A DNA stretch of 64,000 nucleotides from Donghicola eburneus (GCF_900115865.1 NZ_FOXY01000011.1:53992-117991); one strand, 5' to 3'. Shown: positions 9,982 through 18,628, numbered from the stretch's first letter. A program made the numbers and translations. The notes: generated by a model from the letters alone, not told the origin.

Positions 9982-11547
9982 ATGGATTGTGTGATCGGGA
10001 TCGACGTGGGAACCGGCAGCGCTCGGGCAGGGGTCTTTGACCTGTCCGGCGCGATGCTGGGGTCCGGAAAATGCGAGATCACCCTACACAAAGGGCGAGG
10101 CGGGATCGTCGAGCAATCCAGCGAGGATATTTGGAACGCGGTCTGCACGTCGGTGAATTCGGCTGTCGCATCTGCGGGCGTGGCCCCCGAAACAGTGCGC
10201 GGGATCGGGTTTGATGCGACCTGTTCGCTGGTCATCTTGGGGCAGGGCGGTGCGCCGCTGCCCGTGGCCGAGGAGCGCAATATCATCGTCTGGATGGACC
10301 ACCGCGCTTTGGATCAAGCCGAGCGGATCAACGCCATGGGGCACGATGTGCTGTCCTATGTGGGCGGCCGTATCTCGCCGGAAATGGAAACGCCAAAGCT
10401 CTTGTGGCTGAAGGAAAACTTGCCCGATCTCTACGCGCAGGCGTGGCAGTTCATGGACTTGACCGACTTCCTGACATGGCGGGCGTCGGGTGATCTGTCG
10501 CGGTCGATCTGCACAGTCACCTGCAAATGGACTTACTTGGGCCACGAAGGGCGCTGGGACGACAGCTATTTTCGTGCGATCGGGCTTGGTGATCTGGCGG
10601 ATCAGGGGTTCGGACGGATCGGCACGAATGTGGTTGAGGCTGGCACGCCCTTGGGCACGGGCCTGACCGCTCAGGCCGCCGCGGATATGGGGCTGCCCGC
10701 TGGCACCCCCGTTGGCGCTGGCTTGATCGATGCCCATGCTGGCGGGATCGGGTCGGTGTGTGATGCGCCCCAAGATCGCTTGGCCTATGTGTTCGGAACG
10801 TCGTCTTGTACAATGACCAGCACGACGGAGCCGGCCTTCGTTCCCGGCGTTTGGGGGCCTTATTTCAGCGCAATGGTACCCGGCCTGTGGCTGAACGAAG
10901 GCGGCCAGTCCGCTGCCGGAGCCGCTATTGATGAGCTGATCTTGCACCATCCATTCGCACCAGAAGCGCAAGACTTGGCGGAAAGCGCAGGTGTCTCTTT
11001 GCCCGATTGGCTGGCTGAACAGTCCGCAGGGCGTGATATCCTACAGACGGTTAAAGGTTTACATGTGGTACCCGAACCCATCGGTAATCGCGCGCCTCAT
11101 GCGGATCCGAATACGCGTGCCGTGATCAGCGGGATTGGGATGGATCGTAGCAAAGATAGCCTCGTGGCGCTCTATCTCGCCAGCCTTTGCGGACTGGGGT
11201 ACGGGTTGAGGCAAATTATTGAAGCTCAAGCGCGTACAGGCACGCACGTCAAAGAGATTGTGATCAGCGGTGGGGCAGGGCGGTCTGCCTTGGTGCGTCA
11301 GGTTCTGGCGGATACCACTGGCTTGACTGTTGCGGCCCCGCGAGCGGAAGAACCAGTTTTGTTAGGCTCTGCAATCCTAGGCGCGGTCGCGGGGAAAGTC
11401 TGCGACAGCGTCACGGACGGCATGACGCAAATGTCCGGACTAGGCGACGTGTATTTCCCTGATCCGAAAGCTGTTGCGCGCCACAACGCGCGGTTTTCCG
11501 TGTACCAAGATTTGCAAGCCAATGCGCGGCGCGCAGTCGACGTCTGA
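9982..11547 (+). CDS. FGGY-family carbohydrate kinase (pentulokinase/ribulokinase-like)
   Basis: 521-residue ATP-dependent sugar kinase of the FGGY family. The N-terminal phosphate motif GIDVGTGSARAGVFD is at residues about 6-20, the GFDATCSLV and WMDHRA motifs are as in pentulose kinases of the YDR109C/FGGY group, and the C-terminal ATP-binding SGGAGRSALVRQVLAD lies near residue 430. The ATG at 9982 is chosen over that at 9976 because GGAGGAG (9969-9975) abuts the earlier codon but is 6 nt from the later one. It lies close to the sugar operon at 12446-18476, so D-ribulose or another ketose is a likely substrate; this is inference. Confidence 0.87.
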   Translation: MDCVIGIDVGTGSARAGVFDLSGAMLGSGKCEITLHKGRGGIVEQSSEDIWNAVCTSVNSAVASAGVAPETVRGIGFDATCSLVILGQGGAPLPVAEERNIIVWMDHRALDQAERINAMGHDVLSYVGGRISPEMETPKLLWLKENLPDLYAQAWQFMDLTDFLTWRASGDLSRSICTVTCKWTYLGHEGRWDDSYFRAIGLGDLADQGFGRIGTNVVEAGTPLGTGLTAQAAADMGLPAGTPVGAGLIDAHAGGIGSVCDAPQDRLAYVFGTSSCTMTSTTEPAFVPGVWGPYFSAMVPGLWLNEGGQSAAGAAIDELILHHPFAPEAQDLAESAGVSLPDWLAEQSAGRDILQTVKGLHVVPEPIGNRAPHADPNTRAVISGIGMDRSKDSLVALYLASLCGLGYGLRQIIEAQARTGTHVKEIVISGGAGRSALVRQVLADTTGLTVAAPRAEEPVLLGSAILGAVAGKVCDSVTDGMTQMSGLGDVYFPDPKAVARHNARFSVYQDLQANARRAVDV

Positions 11548-11548
11548 T

Positions 11549-11575
11549 AAAAAATATGGGGGCGACTGTGCCCCC
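11549..11575 (-). terminator. intrinsic terminator for the H-NS-like gene
   Basis: GGGGGC (11558-11563) and GCCCCC (11570-11575) form a 6-bp GC stem with a 6-nt loop. On the minus strand it is followed by a run of T residues (the A-run at 11549-11554 on the plus strand). It sits between convergent genes and may also slow transcripts of the kinase gene. Confidence 0.6.
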
Positions 11576-11632
11576 AACAGCTCTTTCAGAAACCGGGTGG
11601 TGTTTCCCATCGGGGTTTCTGTTGGCGCAGAA

Positions 11633-11938
11633 TTAGAGTGCGAAGTCCGATAGCTCTTTGCCGCTTTCGAGTTCGTGGACGAGCCACTTTGGTTTGCGGC
11701 CCATGCCCGTCCATGTGAGGCTTTCGTTTTCGGGATGTTGGAATTTTGGCGGCAGAACGGATTGCTTCGGTTTCGGAGCGTCGAGAAGCTCTCCTAGCGT
11801 AAAGCCCAGTTCCTTGGCCTGAGCTTCCAGACGTTCGCGTGCCTCACGGCGACGACGATCGTCAAAAGTGGCAATCGCCTTCTCAACATCTTTGTGGAGT
11901 TTTTTTAATTCTTTCAAAGACATGTCGTCTAGGTTCAT
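11633..11938 (-). CDS. H-NS family nucleoid protein (HvrA/Spb-like)
   Basis: 101-residue DNA-binding protein. The N-terminal half (residues 5-50) is a charged coiled-coil oligomerisation region. The C-terminal segment LTWTGMGRKPKWL (residues 74-86) corresponds to the H-NS family DNA-binding motif, whose usual form is TWxGxGRxPxW. Alphaproteobacterial members such as HvrA regulate photosynthesis and nitrogen genes or silence AT-rich DNA. An AGAGG ribosome site is 6 nt upstream of the ATG. The upstream region is conspicuously AT-rich, consistent with autoregulation, though that is inference. Confidence 0.88.
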   Translation of the reverse strand: MNLDDMSLKELKKLHKDVEKAIATFDDRRRREARERLEAQAKELGFTLGELLDAPKPKQSVLPPKFQHPENESLTWTGMGRKPKWLVHELESGKELSDFAL

Positions 11939-12382
11939 GAGAAACCTCTTACTATTTGAAATTAAACCTTGGAGTGATAAGGATAGTTACAATGGCAAGC
12001 CATTTTGGCTTGACCGCATATCCCCTTCGAGAAGTGGGGGCGTGAATTGATTCAGGGCATTCGAATTGCTGTCGGTTAATCGCAGCGCATTTTTAATTAA
12101 GTTGTTGTCTTGATGATCTTAATTTACTTGGTGCCACTGTCTTTGTAAAAATAATATCATAATGGAATTAATATATCTTCCCCGCCTTGGATTATTATTT
12201 ATCTTATCGAATGGTTAAATTGTTTATTATGTAATTGTATTCGCAATCAAGAGAAAACAAGGGCGCGAAAATCTTTCGTATGGTGCCGCCAAAATTCTGC
12301 TGCACATGGGCTGAGCCTTTTGTCTTTGTTGGTAAGGTGGATTGCAGCGCTGATTTCCTCAAGAAACACAGGGAAAATGGAA
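11939..12382. other. AT-rich intergenic region, no gene seen
   Basis: About 440 bp between the H-NS-like gene and the terminator of the kinase gene. It is much more AT-rich than its surroundings, especially 12060-12250. Short open frames here have no family character or ribosome sites. It must contain the promoter of the H-NS-like gene, but no convincing -35/-10 pair was identified. Confidence 0.5.
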
Positions 12383-12409
12383 AAGCCGCACCCAAAATGG
12401 ATGCGGCTT
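12383..12409 (-). terminator. intrinsic terminator of the sugar operon
   Basis: AAGCCGCA (12383-12390) and TGCGGCTT (12402-12409) form an 8-bp stem with an 11-nt loop, followed on the minus strand by TTTTCCATTTT. It lies 36 bp after the stop of the last operon gene. Confidence 0.7.
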
Positions 12410-12445
12410 CGCAAGGTCAAGTTTTGAGCGGTGGTGCGTTCTTTT

Positions 12446-13075
12446 CTACTGAATGAGTACCAGATCAGCGGGCACACTCTTCTCTCGAACCGTGCGGCCG
12501 TTGGGCAGGTCATTGCCTTCTAGCTTCTGCAAGATTTCTGCCTCTGTGAGATCAAAAGATTCCCATCGGCTTTGCAGGCGCTGAGTTAGGATTTCTTCGG
12601 TAACGTCGATCATTACTTTCAGATCGAAAAGCGGATGCAGGTTGGACCAAGGTTGATCGTCAAGCAGCAAATAGTTGCCCTCAACCAGAATGACCGAGGC
12701 CGTTGGATCAATCAGCCGCGCAGAGCCGCGTGAAATCTCGAGGGCGCGGTCGAACACGGGGACCGCGACAGTCTCGTCCCGCGCCTTCAAACGTTGCAAG
12801 ACCGATCGCAACCCGCCCACGTCAAAGGTATCTGGTGCGCCCTTCCAAGGGCGGCGACCTATCTTATGGAGGACAGAGTCGTCGTAGTGAAAGCCATCCA
12901 TTGGCAGAATGGCGGTCTGCCCGGGCGCATCCTGTTCCAGCTGACCCCACAGGGTTTCGACCGTTGTGCTCTTGCCGGAACCGGGCGCGCCGGCAATGGC
13001 GACGAAGCGGCGATCTCCCCCAACGAGCTGAAGGACCTGCGCGTGCAGGTCCTTCATCGTGATGTGCGTGCTCAT
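12446..13075 (-). CDS. P-loop sugar/nucleoside kinase, FrcK-like
   Basis: 209-residue kinase of the uridine kinase/FrcK-like P-loop family. The Walker A GAPGSGKST is at residues 29-37, the acceptor/cofactor segment LPMDGFHYDD near residue 60, and the Walker B-like VILVEGNYLLLDD near 128. The start at 13075 overlaps the stop of the epimerase gene by one base (TAATG), so the two are translationally coupled. In rhizobia a similar kinase (frcK) ends the fructose ABC operon. Here it is the last gene of a CUT2 sugar operon and probably phosphorylates the imported or epimerised sugar. Specificity is not visible. Confidence 0.82.
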   Translation of the reverse strand: MSTHITMKDLHAQVLQLVGGDRRFVAIAGAPGSGKSTTVETLWGQLEQDAPGQTAILPMDGFHYDDSVLHKIGRRPWKGAPDTFDVGGLRSVLQRLKARDETVAVPVFDRALEISRGSARLIDPTASVILVEGNYLLLDDQPWSNLHPLFDLKVMIDVTEEILTQRLQSRWESFDLTEAEILQKLEGNDLPNGRTVREKSVPADLVLIQ

Positions 13076-13923
13076 TAGATCAGGCGGTACTGCGCAGCTT
13101 TGTTGCGCAGGAAGGGCAGACCCTTGGACATGACTTCCTCGTGGTCTTTGGCGACAGGACGCCACACCGCAAGGCCGAAACCGATCTCGGGGGGCATGTT
13201 GATGAAGCTTTCCATTGCGAGACCCCCTTTGAAGTCGATCGCCTTGAGCGTCGCAAAGATCTCGTCCCAGTCGCAGCAGCCTTCGCCGGGGGTGCCACGA
13301 TCGCTCTCGCTCAGGTGAATGTACTTCAGGTAGTCACGGCAATCGAGAATGCCGTTGGCGGCGCCCTTTTCTTCGATGTTCATGTGGTAGGTGTCGAGGT
13401 GGACAAAGATGTTGTCCGAACCCACACGCTCGATCATCTCTCGCGCTTGCCAGCCGGTGTTGATCAGGTGGTTCTCGTAGCGGTTCACTGGCTCAATCCC
13501 GAACAGTAGGCCCACCACTTTGGCATAGCGAGACGAGGCGTCCAATACCTTGGCGATGTTGTCGTATTCTGCTTGGGTGGGCCACGATCCGGTGCGCTGA
13601 CCGATCCCGCCAAAGGTCACGCCGGACAGGGCCTCGGCCCCGCAGTCTTTGGTTTTGTCGATCGCCAGACGCAGGTAGTCGATCGCGCCCTCGGGGTTGA
13701 CCGAGGCCCACATCTCTTCGGGCAAGCCCAAAGAGCAGACGGCACGCAGGTTGTTCTGCTCCAGCAGGCCCGCGGTATGCGCGGTGTCGATCTGAGCGGG
13801 TTGCAGCATCGGGATTTCGATGAAATCCACGCCATACTGGGTTGCCCCGGCGACGGCTCGTTCGGCCCCTTCGCGGTCCCAATTCATGGTCCACATGCTG
13901 GTGTGTACGCCAAAGCCTTCCAT
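13075..13923 (-). CDS. D-tagatose/D-allulose (psicose) 3-epimerase family enzyme
   Basis: 282-residue TIM-barrel enzyme of the AP-endonuclease 2/xylose isomerase-like superfamily that interconverts C3 epimers of ketoses. Putative metal ligands E144 (in FGIEPVNRYE), D177 (VHLDTYHMNIEE), H203 (YIHLSESDRG) and E238 (AMESF) have the same spacing as E152, D185, H211 and E246 of the Pseudomonas cichorii D-tagatose 3-epimerase. E150 and H180 match its substrate-contact residues. This makes ketose 3-epimerase much more likely than a generic sugar-phosphate isomerase. The gene follows the second permease without a gap and overlaps the kinase by one base. Confidence 0.85.
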   Translation of the reverse strand: MEGFGVHTSMWTMNWDREGAERAVAGATQYGVDFIEIPMLQPAQIDTAHTAGLLEQNNLRAVCSLGLPEEMWASVNPEGAIDYLRLAIDKTKDCGAEALSGVTFGGIGQRTGSWPTQAEYDNIAKVLDASSRYAKVVGLLFGIEPVNRYENHLINTGWQAREMIERVGSDNIFVHLDTYHMNIEEKGAANGILDCRDYLKYIHLSESDRGTPGEGCCDWDEIFATLKAIDFKGGLAMESFINMPPEIGFGLAVWRPVAKDHEEVMSKGLPFLRNKAAQYRLI

Positions 13924-14934
13924 TTAAATGTCCTTTCGGGAGAAGAAGTTGACCATCTGTCGGATTTGGTCGGATCGCAGAACCATGACGGCGATCAGGA
14001 ACAGGCCCCAGACGGCAGTTGCAAGATGTTGGTTGGCGCCGATCAGGTTCAGGCCGGATGAGAGGACCTGAAGAATAATCAGCGCAAGAATGACGGGGGC
14101 CACGCGCCCATGTCCGCCAAAGGGGTCGATCCCCCCAAGGAAACAGGCCAGCACGGTGATCAGCAGCATCGCTTCGCCGTGACCCACGCGGACCGAGTTG
14201 AAACGCGCGGCCATCAGGATACCCGCAATGGCGCAGAGCAGGCCCGACAAGGTGTAGATCAGAACCAGCGTGCGTTTCGCATTCAAACCCGCGTATTCGG
14301 TGGCCTTCATGTTCGAGCCGGTCATGTAAACCGAAAACCCGTGAGGCGTGCGGCGCAAGAGAACGTGCCAGCCAAATGCGATCAGGCCGAACAGGATCAG
14401 CGGGACGGGAATGCCTGCCAACTCTCCGTGTCCCAGAACGCGCATGTAGTCGGGAAAGCCAGAGATATCGCCGCCGCGGGTCAGGAACTCACCAAGGCCG
14501 CGCAGAAAGATCATCATCGCCAGCGAGACAAGGATCGGGTGCGCGCCAACATAGGCGACAACAGCGCCCATCACGGCCCCTGCAATCGCACCGACAATCA
14601 TCGCTAGAACGCCGCCAAGGATAAAGGCCCCGATCCCAGCTTCGGCCCCGCCAAACTGCATGATCGTCCATGCCAGTGTTAGCCCGCAGATGTTCGCGGT
14701 GTAGACAATCGCCAAGTTCAGACCGCCCGACAGAATAGGAGCCAGCATGGCCAAGGTCAGCAGACCGAGCAGCGGCATCTGAAAGCCCATGGAACCCAGA
14801 TTAGCACCGGTCAGGAACCGCGGAGACGCGATTGAAAAGACCAGCACAAGCACCGCGAGCATCACCAGCAAACCTGCATTTTCACCGCCCGCGCCGGATT
14901 TCAGTTGCGACAGACGCTTTGTCAGAGCGGTCAT
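13924..14934 (-). CDS. sugar ABC transporter permease (CUT2, RbsC-like), second permease
   Basis: 336-residue inner-membrane permease of the BPD_transp_2/RbsC family. It has about nine to ten hydrophobic helices, the IVYTANICGLTLAW region in helix 3 and the FLGGIDPFGGHGR motif near the C-terminus, the usual GG(x)PFGG-type signature of CUT2 permeases. GGAGGT is 6 nt upstream of the ATG. It overlaps the preceding permease by 4 bp (ATGA) and abuts the epimerase start. It pairs with the other permease as a heterodimer, inferred from the two-gene arrangement. Confidence 0.9.
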   Translation of the reverse strand: MTALTKRLSQLKSGAGGENAGLLVMLAVLVLVFSIASPRFLTGANLGSMGFQMPLLGLLTLAMLAPILSGGLNLAIVYTANICGLTLAWTIMQFGGAEAGIGAFILGGVLAMIVGAIAGAVMGAVVAYVGAHPILVSLAMMIFLRGLGEFLTRGGDISGFPDYMRVLGHGELAGIPVPLILFGLIAFGWHVLLRRTPHGFSVYMTGSNMKATEYAGLNAKRTLVLIYTLSGLLCAIAGILMAARFNSVRVGHGEAMLLITVLACFLGGIDPFGGHGRVAPVILALIILQVLSSGLNLIGANQHLATAVWGLFLIAVMVLRSDQIRQMVNFFSRKDI

Positions 14935-15923
14935 GAGCGGACCTCCTTCTTGCGTAGGACTTGGCTGAGGTCGATATTTGAAGTCGAGATCGCGATTAGG
15001 ATGGCCGCGCCGATAATCATCTGGAACGCAAAGGGCGAGACCCCCAGCAGGTTCAGTCCGTTCTGGGTGATGGCCACGAACATGACCCCCAAGACGCAGC
15101 CCAGAATGGTGCCTTTGCCCCCACCCAGACGCGCGCCCCCAAGGACGACCGCGGCCAATACGTCGAGTTCACGGCCATAAAGGGCGTTCGGCACGACCTC
15201 TTTCACGATGTTCACCTGACACAGACCCGCGATGCCGGCCATCAGTCCCATCCAACCAAAGGCGACGCCTTGCATGACAGCAATGTTCACACCGGCGCGG
15301 CGGGCGCCTTCGGGGTTGTCACCAAAGGCATAGAGTTGGCGGCCGATATTGGTGCGCCGGATCAGCGCCCATGTGGCGACCACACAGCCGATCATGACAG
15401 CGACGGACAGGGTGAGTTCGGACCAGACACCTTGGGCATTCTCGTGCTCGAAGATAAAGATCCGCGCGGTCCACCAGTCGGGCAGGTTGTAGATGTTCCG
15501 ACCGCCGGAAAAGAACATGAGCAGCCCGAAAAAGGCGTTGAACGTCGCGATGGTCACCACGATCGAGATAATGCGGAAGCCATGGATCAGCCATGCGTTC
15601 AGCAGGCCAAGCAGAATTCCGAGCGACCCGCAGAACAAAAAGCCAAGCACCCAGTTGCCGCCGCCGACCGCCATCAGCATCTTGGCCGCGACGTATTGCA
15701 CGACGGAAGAGGCCACCGCGAAAGAGATGTCGATGCCGCCCGCGATCAGCACCACCAACAGGCCCACGGCCCAGATCAGGTTCACCGCGCTGTTGTTCAG
15801 CAGACTGGTTGCGTTGGGCAGGGTCGCGAATTGCGGTGCGGCGATGGACAGGCCAACGCAGATCAACGCCAACACGACCGCCAGACGCACTTCGATGGTG
15901 TAGGATTTCATGAGGTCACGCAT
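14931..15923 (-). CDS. sugar ABC transporter permease (CUT2, RbsC-like), first permease
   Basis: 330-residue RbsC-family permease. Visible motifs are GLLVVLIAGGIDISFA (the GGIDLSV-type segment conserved in CUT2 permeases), AFGDNPEGARRAGVN (cytoplasmic loop contacting the ATPase) and VVLGGARLGGGKGT near the C-terminus. The start at 15923 has GAGGAA 7 nt upstream and overlaps the ATPase gene by 8 bp. It forms the channel with the second permease. Confidence 0.9.
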   Translation of the reverse strand: MRDLMKSYTIEVRLAVVLALICVGLSIAAPQFATLPNATSLLNNSAVNLIWAVGLLVVLIAGGIDISFAVASSVVQYVAAKMLMAVGGGNWVLGFLFCGSLGILLGLLNAWLIHGFRIISIVVTIATFNAFFGLLMFFSGGRNIYNLPDWWTARIFIFEHENAQGVWSELTLSVAVMIGCVVATWALIRRTNIGRQLYAFGDNPEGARRAGVNIAVMQGVAFGWMGLMAGIAGLCQVNIVKEVVPNALYGRELDVLAAVVLGGARLGGGKGTILGCVLGVMFVAITQNGLNLLGVSPFAFQMIIGAAILIAISTSNIDLSQVLRKKEVRS

Positions 15924-17421
15924 AGATCCGTTCCTCCAGTTGCGGCACCGAAATGGTGCGCGGGTCGTATTCCTGCTGAATGCGGCCGTCGGCCATGTGC
16001 AGGATGCGGTCCGAGTTGTGCATGACCTCGGTCACTTCGTCAGAGATCAGCAGGATCGCCAAGCCCTCGTCCGCCAGTTGGCGCACAATGCGGAAAATCC
16101 CCGCCCGCGCGCCCACATCGACACCCACCGTCGGACTGTCGAGGATCAATAGCTTCGGATCGGTCGCAAGCCACTTGGCCAAAACGACTTTTTGCTGATT
16201 GCCACCTGACAACGTCGAAATGGGATCTTCTGGTGCACCGATCTTGACCCCAAGTTCCTTGATCCAGTGACGCACCAGATCGGCCTTGCGGGATTCCGAG
16301 ATCAGGCCCGTGACGCTGGTCAGTTTGCGCAGTACCGAAATCACAGTGTTGTCCGCGATAGATTGCTTTTGCAGAAGCCCCAGCGACAAGCGGTCCTCTG
16401 ACACATAGGCCATGCCTTGCTCAATCGCGGCGCGCACCGACTTGGGTCGATAAGGCGCGCCGTTCAACTGCATATCCCCGCTGTCGGCGCGGCGCATTCC
16501 CATCATCACGTGGGCCAGTTCCGTGCGACCCGCTCCGATCAGGCCTGTCAGGCCAACGACCTCTCCTGCCTTGATGGTCAGATCAACATCGTGGAACTCG
16601 CCATGGCGGGACAAACCGCGCGCTTGAAACGCGACAGGCGCATCGGGCAAGTCACGGGCCGAGACGTCGTTTTCGATATGGTGGCCTGTCATCAACTCGC
16701 CCAAGCGCGCTTGGGTCATGCCCTCGGTCGGGTAGACGCCGACCAGGTTGCCGTCGCGAACTACGGTCACGCGCTCTGCGATCTCTAGCACCTCTGCAAG
16801 ACGGTGGCTGACAAAGACAATCGCCACCCCTTGGGCACTGAGTTTGCGGACGATATCCAGCAGGCGGTCGGTTTCGGATTGGGTCAGGGACGCGGTCGGC
16901 TCGTCCATGAAAATCAGCTTGGCGTCGTTCATCAGCGCGCGGGCGATGGCCACGACCTGACGCTGCGCGATGGGCAAACTATGTAGCGGCGCGCCAAGCT
17001 CCATGCGAACGCCGAGCCGCTCCAGCACTTTGCCTGCACGGGTGGTCATCTCGCCATAGCGGACGGATTTGGGGCGCAGGCCCACCAGATCGTCAAACGC
17101 AATATTTTCGGCGACAGACATGTGGGGGAATAGCGCCAGATCCTGCCAGATCACCGACACGCCCAATTCACGGGCTTGTACTGGTGTGATCCGGTCAATG
17201 CGCTGCCCGAACAATTCAATCAAATCAGCGCTTTCAGGGCGGTGGACGCCCGTCACCACCTTGATCAAGGTGGACTTACCGCAGCCATTTTCACCGGCCA
17301 GGCAATGTACTTCACCGGCGCGGACTTCAAAATCGACCTTGTTCAGCGCCTGCACGCCGCCAAAGGCCTTGGATACCTTGTGAAGACGCAGCGCAAAGCG
17401 CTCTGCCGAAGCAGTTGTCAT
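15916..17421 (-). CDS. sugar ABC transporter ATPase (CUT2, RbsA-like)
   Basis: 501-residue tandem ATPase of the RbsA/MglA type. The first domain has Walker A GENGCGKST at about 43-51 and Walker B LIFMDEPTASLT. The second domain has the degenerate Walker A (LIGAGRTEL) normal for CUT2 ATPases and the signature LSGGNQQKVVLAKWL. It energises sugar uptake with the two permeases. It is separated from the binding-protein gene by a 71-bp gap with a strong stem-loop. Confidence 0.92.
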   Translation of the reverse strand: MTTASAERFALRLHKVSKAFGGVQALNKVDFEVRAGEVHCLAGENGCGKSTLIKVVTGVHRPESADLIELFGQRIDRITPVQARELGVSVIWQDLALFPHMSVAENIAFDDLVGLRPKSVRYGEMTTRAGKVLERLGVRMELGAPLHSLPIAQRQVVAIARALMNDAKLIFMDEPTASLTQSETDRLLDIVRKLSAQGVAIVFVSHRLAEVLEIAERVTVVRDGNLVGVYPTEGMTQARLGELMTGHHIENDVSARDLPDAPVAFQARGLSRHGEFHDVDLTIKAGEVVGLTGLIGAGRTELAHVMMGMRRADSGDMQLNGAPYRPKSVRAAIEQGMAYVSEDRLSLGLLQKQSIADNTVISVLRKLTSVTGLISESRKADLVRHWIKELGVKIGAPEDPISTLSGGNQQKVVLAKWLATDPKLLILDSPTVGVDVGARAGIFRIVRQLADEGLAILLISDEVTEVMHNSDRILHMADGRIQQEYDPRTISVPQLEERIYA

Positions 17422-17448
17422 AACGCACCTCTAGGGGAAAAAGGGGGT

Positions 17449-17478
17449 GCGGGCGCGCCACTCACTAGCGCGGCCCGC
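17449..17478 (-). promoter_or_regulatory. intercistronic stem-loop between binding-protein and ATPase genes
   Basis: GCGGGC (17449-17454) pairs with GCCCGC (17473-17478); the stem continues as GCGC (17455-17458) with GCGC (17468-17471) after a one-base bulge, leaving a 9-nt loop. It has no T-tract in either direction. The position, directly after the binding-protein gene, matches stem-loops that raise binding-protein mRNA over the membrane-component mRNA in sugar operons. Confidence 0.5.
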
Positions 17479-17492
17479 TGGGAGTGTGGCGA

Positions 17493-18476
17493 TTACAGGC
17501 CCTTTTCGGCCAGCTCGTCCACAGTGTCTTTGTTAATTTCGAGCAGGTTATCGGTGATGATGTCACGAGCCTCAACGTCAGGGTTCACGACACCCAGCCC
17601 CGGAATATCCGCGCCTGCCTCAACGGTTTCGCCATTAGCCAGCATATTGCCAAGGGTTACAAAGACCTCGCCTGCTTGCGCGGGGTTCCACATGTAGCCA
17701 CCAGTCAGAACGCCCGAATGGATCATCTTGCGGCCCTGACCCGGCGAGAACGGACCCATGACGTGGATGTCGCCTGTCTTGCGGCGCTCTTCTACTGCGC
17801 GGCCCGCACCGATGGGACCTTGGCTGCCGAACGCAAGGAAGCCCTTCAGGTCGGGGTTCGCGGCAATCAGGTCCAGCGCGGTCGAGCGGCTGTCATCCAC
17901 GTTTTCGGCCACGCCGTAGCGGTCGCCAACGATCTCCAGATCGGGGCGGTTCTCTTTCATCCACGCGATGGCAGCGTCGGCCCAAGCATTGTGCAGGGGC
18001 ACAGTCAGCGAGCCAACGTAAACGGCATACTTGCCGCCTTCGGAAACCTTGTCTGACAGAAGCTGTGCGTGCGCCTCGCCAAAGCCATCTGCCGAGGCCA
18101 ATTCGAAGTTCCAGTCAACATTCTCGAGGCCGGGACCTTCGTGCGAGATCACGACGATGCCTGCATCACGGGCTTTCTTCAGGACAGGCTCCAGTGCGGC
18201 TTCGTCATTGGGAACGACGCCAATTACATCAACGCCCTTGGCGATCAGGTCTTCGATGGCCTGCACCTGCAGCGCAGGGTCGGCGGACACGGGGCCGATC
18301 ATCTCTGCCTCGACACCCAATTCGTCGGCGCGGCGCTTGATGCCGTCTTCCATTGCATTGAACCACGGAATGCCGCCAATTTTGACAACGATGCCCATGC
18401 TTGTCTCTGCAAACGACGCAGATGCAAAGCCAACGGTCAGGGCGAGCGCGCTCACCAAGCCAGTGAATTTCTTCAT
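17493..18476 (-). CDS. sugar ABC transporter substrate-binding protein (CUT2, periplasmic)
   Basis: 327-residue periplasmic sugar-binding protein of the RbsB/peripla_BP_4 group. A signal peptide is clear at residues 1-24 (MKKFTGLVSALALTVGFASA, cleaved after SFA). The mature part opens with the strand-helix IVVKIGGIPWFNAMEDGIKR and continues with ADPALQVQAIEDLIAKGVDVIGV, both typical. The ATG at 18476 follows GGAGGGAGG; a longer frame up to 18539 lacks signal-peptide sense. As first gene of the operon it lies downstream of two LacI-type operators and a leader hairpin. Confidence 0.92.
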   Translation of the reverse strand: MKKFTGLVSALALTVGFASASFAETSMGIVVKIGGIPWFNAMEDGIKRRADELGVEAEMIGPVSADPALQVQAIEDLIAKGVDVIGVVPNDEAALEPVLKKARDAGIVVISHEGPGLENVDWNFELASADGFGEAHAQLLSDKVSEGGKYAVYVGSLTVPLHNAWADAAIAWMKENRPDLEIVGDRYGVAENVDDSRSTALDLIAANPDLKGFLAFGSQGPIGAGRAVEERRKTGDIHVMGPFSPGQGRKMIHSGVLTGGYMWNPAQAGEVFVTLGNMLANGETVEAGADIPGLGVVNPDVEARDIITDNLLEINKDTVDELAEKGL

Positions 18477-18531
18477 AGTATCCTCCCTCCGCACGCAACA
18501 CGCGCACGATCGCAAAAATGCTGTGCAACTT

Positions 18532-18551
18532 TTGCACAACCGATTGTGCTA
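18532..18551. promoter_or_regulatory. LacI-type operator O1
   Basis: TTGCACAACCGATTGTGCTA, a 20-bp near-palindrome with a central CG (16 of 20 positions symmetric). It shares its left half TTGCACAA and central CGAT with O2, 77 bp away. It lies in the operon leader downstream of the hairpin. Confidence 0.6.
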
Positions 18552-18559
18552 TTTGCGGT

Positions 18560-18591
18560 AAAAAAAGCCACGACGTCTCTTCGCGTCGTGG
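18560..18591 (-). terminator. terminator-like hairpin in the leader of the sugar operon
   Basis: CCACGACG (18568-18575) pairs with CGTCGTGG (18584-18591) with an 8-nt loop. Read on the minus strand it is followed after one C by seven T residues (18566-18560), so it has the full form of an intrinsic terminator. It lies between the candidate promoter/O2 and the first operon gene, and so could attenuate the operon or block read-through into it. Confidence 0.6.
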
Positions 18592-18608
18592 ATTTCTATC
18601 GATCCGCC

Positions 18609-18628
18609 TTGCACAATCGATGTTGCAA
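18609..18628. promoter_or_regulatory. LacI-type operator O2
   Basis: TTGCACAATCGATGTTGCAA, 16 of 20 positions symmetric about a central CG, as usual for LacI-family operators. It directly follows the candidate -10 box of the minus-strand promoter, where bound repressor would block initiation. Confidence 0.65.

Noticed and set aside
11587..11621. 8-bp inverted repeat CAGAAACC/GGTTTCTG as a second terminator after the H-NS-like gene
   Set aside because: The loop of 19 nt is long and no T-tract follows in either direction; the nearby hairpin at 11558-11575 is the better terminator.
12235..12456. Plus-strand frame of 73 codons
   Set aside because: It crosses the minus-strand terminator and enters the kinase gene; it has no family character or ribosome site.
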